Positions 36,675 through 45,658 of a stretch of 64,000 nucleotides of DNA are shown piece by piece. Every line of letters begins with the position of its first letter. Position 1 is the first letter of the stretch. Position numbers and translations under genes: made by a program. This DNA is from Ilex aquifolium (lineage: Eukaryota > Streptophyta > Magnoliopsida > Aquifoliales > Aquifoliaceae). Where the stretch lies: positions 27,626,001 to 27,690,000 of the forward strand of contig OX637394.1 in NCBI GenBank assembly GCA_951799425.1. The letters run 5' to 3'. The notes beneath the pieces were generated by a model. The model worked only from the letters and a program-made list of their open reading frames with translations. It did not search any database and was not told the DNA's origin.

Positions 36675-37080
36675 CGAGTAAATTATATATATATATCACT
36701 CTTAAATTATGATTTTTGTGTTAGTTAAGTTCTTAAATATTTGTTTGTGTCAATTAACCCACTGAAATCTATAATTGTAGCAATTAAACTCTTCTTTTGT
36801 ATTAGGTTTTTTGACGGAAAGGGACAAAGTTTGTCATTCACGTGAAAAAAAAGTGTGCCCTTCACTGTCACATGAGTGGCAAACTTCGTCTATTTCCGTT
36901 AGAAAACTTAATTAATGTACGCAAAATGACTCAATTACTTCAGTTAGAGAGTTTATGATTTCAAAAAAAAAAACAAAAAAAAAGTTCAGGGGCTTAATTA
37001 ACACAAAAAAAAATTAAAAATTCATGGACTTAATTGACATAAAAATCATAATTTGAGAGTGATATGTATAATTTAATCTA
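36675..37080. mobile_element. Foldback MITE-like element
   Basis: About 80 bp at the left (from AGTAAATTATATATATATAT, then ATCACTCT and AAATTATGATTTTTGTGTTA) recur as an imperfect reverse complement at the right (to ATAATTTAATCTA at 37080). The middle holds unrelated sequence and A-runs. Total length is about 406 bp with no coding capacity. Long terminal inverted repeats and small size fit a MITE or foldback element. No clear target-site duplication was found, so the superfamily is open. Confidence 0.65.
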
Positions 37081-37167
37081 AGTCTTAAACTTTAGAAGAG
37101 ATATTAAAGCTTGGATGGTTCATTTTAGGAGTCAATCTCGAGTGAAATTCAAATAAGTTGGAGTAAT

Positions 37168-37291
37168 TCAAAAGAAATAACCAGGAAGTTGGTCAATGAT
37201 GTCAATTAATGTTATCTGATAAAACTGCTCCACAATGGTATCTTTAGTCAGTAAACGACCACTCCGCATTTCCTTAAGAAACAAGCAGCAC
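37168..37291 (-). CDS. Possible terminal exon of an unidentified host gene
   Basis: On the minus strand TCTCTTGCCTTTCAG, a good 3' splice site with its pyrimidine tract, is followed by about 41 codons ending in TGA at 37168-37170. The peptide includes FLKEMRSGRLLTKDTIVEQF and IIDQLPGYFF, with a soluble-protein composition unlike the retroelements around it. I do not recognise the family. No upstream exon could be identified in the 540 bp before the T2 LTR, so the rest of the gene may be displaced or lost. It could also be a chance frame or a captured gene fragment. Frame phase at the junction is inferred. Confidence 0.35.
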
Positions 37292-37835
37292 CTGAAAGGC
37301 AAGAGAAAAGGCCAATTTTTCATTCAGTGCAACACGTCACACGGTTGAAAAACAAATCAAAACAGTAATAAAATACTCGTATCAAAGGTTCCAAGTGGCA
37401 CAACCGACGAAGTTGATAGCTGTGGCAAAAAAACTTGAGATCGAATTTCCACCTTCATGCATATTTTAAAGTTTTACTACTAAACACGGATAAGAATTGC
37501 ATTTTATTTTATTATTTCAGTTTAAAAATATTTTGAAAACACTTCAAAAATAAAATAGAAGCTAAAAACAACTTAAAGTTTTTTATTCCGAAATATTGGT
37601 TAAAATATATCAAAATATCTTAAAATATCTCAAAAAATTCAAAAATACCCTGGAACATACTAATTTTTATATTAAGTCACTAATTTATTTCAATTCCCAT
37701 GAAAACAAAAAAAAATTGGGCATTTCAATTGTTTCCAAACAAAATTAGACCCTTGCTATTGATGGGAGAGACACCTCCAATTTTAAATTTGGGATCCAAT
37801 TTTCACCTTCATGCATAAATAACAGAAATAAAATC
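37292..37835. other. Non-coding DNA with a 32-bp direct repeat
   Basis: AT-rich, with no coding signal. A direct repeat of about 32 bp, ending CACCTTCATGCATA in both copies, lies at 37432-37463 and 37786-37817. The DNA between the copies has no recognised element. Confidence 0.5.
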
Positions 37836-38624
37836 TGACGGGACACGAAGCGACACTGTATCAGAGCTCGACAAGTGGACATAAACAGTAAAGCACTGAG
37901 ACACTAAATTGACTCCGAGGTCATGATCTGAGGAGATTCCCCATGCAGATTAAAAGAGATCCACGGGACCAAGCATTTAACATTGAACAGTGATATGGGT
38001 CCACCATGATGTGATGTATCAGAGAAATGATAACACCCGCTGGTCAGTCATATCAGACTACACCACAATCCCAAGAGATTTGGATAAAAGGCATGACTCT
38101 GACTGACGTCGATCTCTTAGGGGATAGTGTATTTAATAAATAGGAGTAGAGTAATGAATACTCGGCATAGCTCAATAAATGACTTGCAGAGATCATTAAA
38201 TTCTGAGGGGGCGTGCAGTAGGTGCTCGGCACCCCGAGATAGCTAATCATTACAATATCAGACCCCTAGTTGACACTAACCTCCCATAGGCCTAGTTGCA
38301 TGGCTTGAGGAGAGTATAGCTCATTGATGAGTACACCTGTGAAGCATCCCTCAGCCGGCTTGATGGGACGTCTATGCCATTACATCACCCATTAGAAGGT
38401 ACCAATACCCCAGTAAATGGGGTCTCAGGTATGCATTCGCGAGCAATCCAACATAGTAAAAGTCCTATTCTCCCTTTAAACTCCTACTAACTTAGGCATC
38501 GGAAGGGATAAGATGGACATGTCTCCAGTCCCTTTTTTGACCATGTTCTCTGTTGCAAGAACAAGTCACTCAATACTCACCATGGACCATTTATCTCAAT
38601 CCATTGTAGAAATTCTCCCGTGCA
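37836..38624 (+). repeat. 5' LTR of T2
   Basis: The right edge is well placed: CCCGTGCA at 38624 is followed by the primer site. The U5-like part has CTAACTTAGGCATCGGAAGG (38488-38507), a hallmark of Tat LTRs. The left edge, TGACGGGACACG at 37836, is chosen because it partly mirrors the right end. No second copy is available to check it. A TATA-like TTTAATAAATAGG lies near 38131. Confidence 0.55.
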
Positions 38625-38625
38625 A

Positions 38626-38644
38626 TTTGACATTGTCTATGGGA
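38626..38644 (+). promoter_or_regulatory. Primer-binding site of T2
   Basis: TTTGACATTGTCTATGGGA starts one base after the LTR and resembles the TTTGGCGCCGTCTGTGGGA site typical of Tat elements, with several transitions. Confidence 0.65.
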
Positions 38645-38680
38645 AAAGCTCTTGAGTTGTTTTTCTTTGTAGCTTTCACC

Positions 38681-40430
38681 ATGGTTAACACTTGTTCTCA
38701 AGCTAATCTGGAGGATAACTTACTCGTTAGAGAAGCCAGGGGCCAACATGTAACCCCTCATACTACTCCACCCGCATCTAAATCCTTGGACCAATAAGAT
38801 GTGATCCACCAAGCTATCCAGCCTCTTCCCCAAGCACAAAATCTCACACCCGGTGGGCAAGGAGGAGGATTCCTTGTTCGCGAACTGGTGGACCTTATAG
38901 AAGAGAGGCTAGGTGACCGACTTAAGGAAATTAAGATAATGTTAACGTTATTAATTTGCTCAAGGACCATGAGCTATCAGTCGGGACCTCGAGGGGAGGT
39001 AGTCAAGGGGGATGCTAGCAAGAGCACCCATAGGATACATTCTTAGGATCTCTCGGGATGTATTTTGCCACCGACTCAATCAAAAGGCCTCAAGGTCAAA
39101 CGCCTCTAAGCGGGACGACCCTGGGGGTTAACCTTGCTGAAAAGGCAAAAATGGTGAAACCCTTGCCTGGTTAGGATCTTAGTCATCAACTCTTACGAAG
39201 AGACAAAGCAGGGGACTCTAATAGGGTATCCACCCTCTCTATCAAGGACCTGAGGGTTTGAAAAGCCCCAAAACCAAAAGATGACACCAAACACGAAGAC
39301 GACCTTAGGTCACACCTCAACCATCAACGACAGGGGAAAACTAAGGCTGATGAAAACATTGAAGACGACCTTGGAATTTCTCCCTTCATCTAGAGCATCC
39401 GAGAGGTAGATATACTAAGGAATTTCACCATTCCCCGATTCAAAATCTATCATGGAAGGTCCGATCTTGAGGGACACATCCAATATAAGCAACTTATGTC
39501 CCTCTATGACACGAGCCACAGACTGTTGTGCCAAGTCTTTCCAATGAGCCTTGGAGACACCACCATGAAGTGGTATGAGGAACTTACGCCCGAGAGCATA
39601 AGCTCTTGGAAGTAGATGACCGACTTGTTCTCAGCTAGGTACATCACTAGTAGCAAAAGGCTGAAAGACGTTAACGTACTTCTCATGATGCAGCAAAAAG
39701 ATGAGGAAACCCTCCATCAGTATGCTACTCGGTATTGGAAGGTAGTCAATGAATTGAAAGGCTGCATGGAGACAATGGTCGCCGCCATTTTCAAACTGGG
39801 GCTCTCCCGAGAGATGGATCTATACCAATCGTTGACCAAGAGGACCCTAGTTGACATGGGGGATCTGATGGAATGTATTGACAAATACTCCAAAGTCGAA
39901 GACGAGGCAGTCGCTTGTCGGGGAAAGAAATGTGACTTATCCATAAGGAGAAGAATCCGCCGACCAAAAGGGCGGCCCTTCATAAACCCCCACTCAGATT
40001 TCCTTCAAAGGGGTCCACACGGTCTTCAAGCTCCTCCACAATATAACAAAGGAAACCTTCTTCAAGTGGCCTTCGAAGATGCAGGGTGATCCATCTACCC
40101 ACAACTGTACTACTCGGTGCTCCTATCATCGAGACATTGGTCGCCTCACTAAGGATTGCCAAGTGTACAAGTCATTCCTAAAAAATCTAGTTCAAGAAGG
40201 GCATCTCCAGGAATACATTAGTAGTGACGAGAATCAGAAGATGAAACAACATCCTGATACCATGATGGGGGAAACCATCGCAATCATCAAAGTAATACAT
40301 GCATGCCCACACGAATGGCCGACTAGCAACTCATTGAGATTTGACCTCCAGAGGGTCGCACAAGGTATGAGGGTGGAAGAAGGCAGGTCCATCCCCCTAC
40401 TAAAAAATTACAAGTCAGCATAGATCTAAT
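38681..40430 (+). pseudogene. T2 gag, decayed
   Basis: An ATG in good context (CACCATGG, 38681) opens gag, 36 bp after the primer site. The capsid part near 39420-39910 has FTIPRFKIYHGRSDLEGHIQ, VFPMSLGDTTMKWYEEL and LHQYATRYWKVVNELKGCME. A zinc-knuckle-type segment follows near 40105-40155 (CSYHRDIGRLTKDC) and then the Tat-typical FLKNLVQEGHLQEYI. Tat gag proteins have exactly this order. The gene is broken in a few places. Confidence 0.8.
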
Positions 40431-40544
40431 CTTGTTTACTGAATCAAACTTAGCTGGCATCGTTCTGCCGCACGATGATGCTCTCATTATCACCATTTGA
40501 GTTGAGAAGTTTGATCTAATGCATATCTTTTTTTACTTGGGATA

Positions 40545-40745
40545 CTAATATGAAGTTATGTATCAAAACCTTTTTTCAAAAGATTGGGTATACGTTAAAG
40601 GACCTAAAACCTGTCAAGACCCCTCTAGTTGGGTTCAATGAATCATACTCCTTGCCACTCAAGAGAATATTCTTCTTGGTCACAGCAGGGGTTGTCACTT
40701 TCCTAGTGGACTTTGTTGTGATAGACTTTGAGTCTCCCTACAATG
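40545..40745 (+). pseudogene. T2 protease start
   Basis: The segment encodes LKPVKTPLVGFNESY and FVVIDFESPYN, which correspond to the middle of the Tat protease domain. The similarity stops at the junction with the Tekay tail at about 40746. Confidence 0.65.
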
Positions 40746-40991
40746 TAGCCGGGATCAGGTTTTGCGAGGCAAGACTGTGAGGCTAGTGAAGGTGCTGTGG
40801 CAGCACCGGGGAGTGGAAGAGGCAACATGGGAGCGCGAGGACACCGTACGTGCCAATTATCCTTTCTTGTTTGAGGATAGATGTACGTTTTTATAGTCAT
40901 TTACCATTACATGACTGTAGCATGTGCATGAGACTGCATGTATGTGTGTGTGTGAATTTCGGGGACGAAATTCTTTTTAAGGGGGGAAGAA
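40746..40991 (+). mobile_element. Spare Tekay tail left of the TK1 5' LTR
   Basis: From about 40746 to 40991 the sequence is essentially identical to 57834-58079, the end of TK1 gag-pol plus its 3' non-coding segment, hairpin (40954-40973) and polypurine tract. It runs directly into the TK1 left LTR at 40992. So this LTR has an internal-region tail on its left as well as a primer site on its right, as in a tandem arrangement LTR-internal-LTR-internal-LTR whose left part has been lost. Confidence 0.85.
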
Positions 40992-43242
40992 TGTAAAACC
41001 CGGGAAATTTGGACTTTTTCCTAAAAGGGCAAAATAGTATTTTGCCACTATAATGCGTATTTAAAATACTCATATTTTAGACCTCGGATGAGGAAACGGA
41101 GTTCGCTGTTGAATTCGTATCGCGAAAACGAGTCACCTTGTCAAATTTCGTCGAATTCCGAGATAGTCAGATTTTTGCACGTAGATCGAGACGACTGCGT
41201 GGCGATTGACCTTTTAAAGGTCCCCAAAAACGAGAAATATTAAAATTCCTTATAATTGAATTAATGTGCCAATAAAATTTATTTGGACTTAATCCGGCAC
41301 TTAATGAGTCGTTTCGGGACGAAAAACGGACCCGAAAGTAATAAACGAGCGGTGCGATGTAGACCACACATTTAAAACTATAAATAGGGCTAAAATATCT
41401 GAAAACTCAGATTTTCTAAGCCACTTGAGTCTTGTTTGGCTGGCCAAGAGAAAGAGAAGAGAGAAAACCTTGATCTTCAAGCTTTCTCCGTCGATTCCCG
41501 GAGTTCCGTCGCTCGGATTCCGTCGAACCAAGAGCTAAAGTCGATCACATCGACGAGGGCTACGCAACCACACCAAGAGCACGAGATTTCACCGAAGATC
41601 CAAGAGAGGAGATTTGGGGGAAATCTAGACTTGGGCTTGGAAAGTGTTCTTGAAGCTTCCTTCGGGTGAATTACGCTTCAAGAGGTAGGGTTTCTCCTAC
41701 TTGGGACTATTTTTCACCTATGGTGTCATGTGGGCGGGTAGGTGTGTATAGAACTATAGGGTTTACTTACCTATGGTTATGGAAAGGGAGGTAAAAATGG
41801 TTGAATTCAAGTTCTAGTTTGAACTCGATATATAGAGGTTCCTTGTGTCATTCTTGGAAGTTTGGCATATAGTGATATGCTATGTATTTATATGATGGTC
41901 ATTCTTGGAAGTTTGGCATATAGTAATATGCTATGTGTTTATATGATGAGGTGCTAGTTGTGTACATTGAGCCTTGTCATAGGAATGAAATGATTATGTA
42001 ATAACATGATGGTTGCCTTGAAGGTGTTGTTAAATACCTTTTGTATGTTAAAGTGTGTGACACATGACTATGTATAGCATGCTTAAGTCTTGTGTTGATT
42101 GGATATGTTGCTAATGTGTTAGCTTCATGGGAATATGGTATTTATATGCTTTGATATGATTTGCCATGGATATATATATTGAGCATTATGTTGTATGCAA
42201 TGGAACATGACATTGCATATGCATCTCATTACATGGGTGTGTGTGCATGGTTGATGTCAATACCACACTTGGGGATTGACAGTATGGCTTGGGAAAAGTT
42301 GGGTCGAAGACCTAGCTAAGCCGCTTGATTGCATGATAAATTGGGTCGGGATGAGCAAGAAGAGGCATGACGACCTCTCGGGTGAAAGACCCGGTGTTTG
42401 GGGGGTGCACTCCGTTGGTATAAGAGCCCATAAAGTGTACGGGTGTGGAAGACCATTGGTTAAGTCCATAAAGAAGTCCGATCCCAAGAAAGACCCTAGT
42501 TTTCAAAATATCATTTGATGTAAACATAAATGATGAAATGAAACGCTTTGGCATTGCATCGTGTTGAATGAGTCGGTGAGAACTCGGGTTAAAATGCATG
42601 AGTGAGTGACATCTCATTTCATGGCATGGTATGTTGCATTCCAACTTAGAATGCATGTCCTTTTGATAAATGAATGTTGCATGAGCATGAGCATCTAGGG
42701 GGAGAGTAGCCCTGGTAGGGTTTACTTTATTGGGCGTTGGCTCACCCTATACGGGAAACATTTCAGGTATGGGGTTTACACCGGCGGATGGCTCACTTGG
42801 AGAGCATCAAGAATGAAGGGGGCCGGCATGTGGCCTTAGTGCGAGTTTTTGTAAAACTTTTGTATAAATTCCATTTTTATGTGTAAATTATGGAATTAAA
42901 TGTAATGGAACTTGTATAAGTTGTGTATTATATGAAAAATCGTATTATACATGTGTTGGATGAGTTAGGAATGTATTAGAATGGATTGGAAGTGAAAAAC
43001 AAAGGAAAAAGGCAAAACTGGCAAAATCGTACCGGTACGCGTACCGGTACGTAGACAGACAGAAGACAGAGCGTACCGGTACGCCGATGTCCAGTGGGTT
43101 CAGCGTACCGGTACGCGTACCGGTACGCCCTCCAAAACTCAGAATTTTTTTTTATTTTTTATTTTTGTTTTCTTTGCCAAGCCTTTGGGCTATGTTTTTC
43201 CTTCCCTCCAATGATCAAATTGGACCCTAATGGGGTATGAAT
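40992..43242 (+). repeat. TK1 5' LTR, part before TK2
   Basis: Starts TGTAAAACCCGGGAAATTTG. TATA box at 41379-41386 (ACTATAAATAGGG). A direct duplication of about 60 bp (TCATTCTTGGAAGTTTGGCA) lies at about 41855-41950. A CGTACCGGTACG cluster lies at 43028-43127. The part ends with TGAAT (43238-43242), one copy of the TK2 target-site duplication. No coding frame is supported. Confidence 0.9.
43028..43127. repeat. CGTACCGGTACG cluster in the TK1 LTR
   Basis: Five perfect self-complementary 12-mers at 43028, 43040, 43072, 43104 and 43116, arranged as two adjacent pairs around a single central copy. The 3' LTR has the same five at 60116-60215. The cluster lies about 1.65 kb downstream of the TATA box, unlike the clusters in the other LTRs. 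Confidence 0.9.
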
Positions 43243-45617
43243 TGTAACACCCCAAAATACACCTTGGAAGCATTACTAGCTAATCACCATTCACATCATG
43301 AGAGCACTAAATAAATCCATAAACAATAAAGTTCCCTCCATCAATCATTGATATTTAACAAAATTCGGGCAAAGTCTCCTTTGTACGGGGAGCTCTACCC
43401 AAAACTCAACCTGTGCAATTATACTATAATTGACCACACCGAGTCCCCAGATGCATCATAACATAAACTTTCATTCAACATATATTGCATCCACACTATC
43501 ATCCCAAAAGAAAAGGCCAAACAATGGCATTTACATTCCCAAAAGTATTTAAACCATAATACGCAGCGGAATTTACAAAAGATAACTAGACTACACACAG
43601 TTTCAAAAGAATAGTCTAGTCTAGACAAAAGTAGGCATCAGCTCTAAATATCCCACGCGGGATCCAAGTATCCCTCTAGGGAAACCTCTCCATGGCCTGG
43701 CTCACTAGCACCGAGCTCATCCTCAGGCAAAAGATCTGAAAAAGTTTAGCAGTAGGGGGTGAGCACGAAGCTCTGTAGGAAAAATCCTTCCAAACCCAAA
43801 CAAGGTTTAGAAAAGTGTATAAAACGGCCGGTCTTGTTTCGCAATTAACATATATAACATTTGAAGTAAAACAGTGACATTTAACCATGATCTCAAGTTT
43901 AAATAGCAAGAATAAATTGAAGGGATGAATAACCACAATACACCATTTCAAATCCATTCTACCATTAATCATTTCAACAAGTTCTCCAAGGAATCCCATA
44001 CTTCCCGAGAATCTTATCGAAATCATTTCTGGTACAATACAAGATGATCCACACGATATGTCCGTCACAACACACGTTACTAATCCGTTACCATTAGTGA
44101 TAGGAAAAGTTCGTATCCACACGGCGAACAAAGGCGTCTACCCACTCTAAGTGGTAGGAAAAGTTCATACCCGTGTGGCATCCGAAGACGTCCACCAGCT
44201 ACATGATACCCGGCCAATAGTAAACCATGTTTGTATCGTACAATCACACAAGAGATAAAATATCAACCAATAGTCCCCATAATCAAAAATAACATAAAAC
44301 CCCCAATTTCCTTTCAAGCAATTTCCATAAAATCCACAACTTTCGCAAGTGATATTTCCCATAAAACATATTTAAGAAAAAGTACATGAGATCATCACAA
44401 GTATCATTTTATTGTTCATTACAAATCGCTAGAGTTTTGAAGTCAAGAACAAATGAATAATCAAGCTTTGGAACTCAAGAACAAAGGACAAATCAAGTCT
44501 TGAATCCCTAACAACAAATATCAAGCTTGAAATCAAGAATAAAGGGTAAATCAAGTCTTGAATCCATAACAATAAATATCAAGCTTGGAATCAAGAATAT
44601 AGGAACAATTAAGTATTGAAATCGACAACAAATGAATATCAAGATTGAAATCAATAACCAAGGATAAATCAAGAGAAAACCAACTTCCCTTGAAGAACTA
44701 GGGCATACAAGAGTTTTAGTGATTACCCAACCATCACATAGTTTAATACAAGGTAATAATTGCAAGAATAACAAGAAATGATGAATTCATAGCAAGTATA
44801 TATGATTGAGAGTCAAGAGAATGCATATATATAGTAGCCCTAATCTCAATGTAAGAGAATGGAAGAAATCCCCTACCTCTTCCTTAGTTTGGTGTGAAGA
44901 CTTGATGATTTGATTTACTTTGAGGTGAGAATCCCCTTCCTTCTTCCTCCCCCAAAGCTCTCTAGGGTTAGAAATGGGGAAAATGGGTGAAGGAGGCGGG
45001 TTTGGTGTATTTAGAAGGCCAGAATTGGGGAAAATCGCGAACTGATCTGGGTATATATAACTGGTACCGTCCGGACTGTGCCTTGGGCGTCCGGACGCTG
45101 GCAACTCTCTGTCCCAGTTTTCTGTCCCAACTTCCAGAGCAGTTTTCACCTATTTAGAGGTCGAATTGGAGAATTTTCATGAGATACAATTTTGTAGCCC
45201 TAGATGTCTACTATCTACTGTAAAAATTTCAGATCAATTGGACTTAATAATAAAAAGTTATAGCCAAAATAATAAGAAGTGTCCAAAATTCTAAATTCCT
45301 AAATTTTCTCTAAAATGTGTTTTAACTCCAAAATACTTTCTAACTTCTAATACACCTCATATTACCTCTCCCAAGGTTTTTCGACCTTCCGGACTCAATG
45401 GAAACCTTATTTTGACCTAAAAATATTTAGAGGCTTATCTAACAACCCTTCTCCAAGTTTAAACATCTTCGACACGTAACTTCCCAATCAAATTGTCTCC
45501 ATAGTATTTATTCCTACGGTTTATTCTTATGTCACTACATATATCTACATCTTTACAAATATTATTTACTATATATATATCTCTATAAATATATAAAAGA
45601 AAATTCGGGGTGTTACA
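43243..45617 (-). repeat. TK2 left (3') LTR
   Basis: TGTAACACCCC...GGGTGTTACA, 2375 bp. The promoter side (high-coordinate end) has a TATA-like TCTAAATACA near 45007-45014, aligned with the TATA box of the non-autonomous LTR, and a TTATATATAC at about 45052-45060. GTCCGGAC palindromes lie at 45069-45076 and 45087-45098. Short frames here, such as the 151-codon one at 43676-44131, have no family resemblance and are repeated only because the LTR is duplicated. Confidence 0.95.
45069..45098. repeat. CGTCCGGAC palindromes in the TK2 LTR
   Basis: CCGTCCGGACTG and GCGTCCGGACGC lie 10 bp apart, upstream of the TATA region on the minus strand. The right LTR has the same pair at 52194-52223. They occupy the place filled by CGTTCGAACG in the related non-autonomous LTR. 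Confidence 0.8.
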
Positions 45618-45620
45618 ATC

Positions 45621-45655
45621 CACCCCCCTTAAAGAAAGTTTCGTCCTCGAAACTT
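45621..45655 (-). promoter_or_regulatory. Polypurine tract and hairpin of TK2
   Basis: On the minus strand, just after the gag-pol stop, an 8-bp perfect stem (AAGTTTCG, loop AGGA, CGAAACTT; 45636-45655) is followed by CTTTAAGGGGGGTGGA and then the LTR at 45617. The tract would prime plus-strand cDNA. The hairpin recurs in TK1 with compensating base changes. Confidence 0.8.
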
Positions 45656-45658
45656 ACC

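Larger units (their letters stand above)
37836..40745 (+). mobile_element. Tat-lineage element T2, partial
   Basis: On the plus strand there is an LTR (37836-38624), a primer-binding site, gag (38681 to about 40430) and the start of protease, after which sequence switches abruptly to a Tekay tail at about 40746. Gag and protease motifs are Tat type. The rest of pol and the 3' LTR are absent from the window. It has several breaks in gag. It is oriented opposite to T1 and is not an obvious extension of it. Confidence 0.75.

Noticed and set aside
37390-37463. Possible tRNA-derived SINE (GGCACAACCGACGAAG, later GAGATCGAATTTC)
   Set aside because: A-box and B-box similarity is weak, and there is no tail or clean target-site duplication around this segment alone.
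43676-44131. A 151-codon frame, present twice (also 50801-51256), that could look like a conserved gene
   Set aside because: Both copies lie in the two TK2 LTRs, which are near-identical because they were copied from one template. The translation has no recognisable domain, so the duplication is no evidence of coding.
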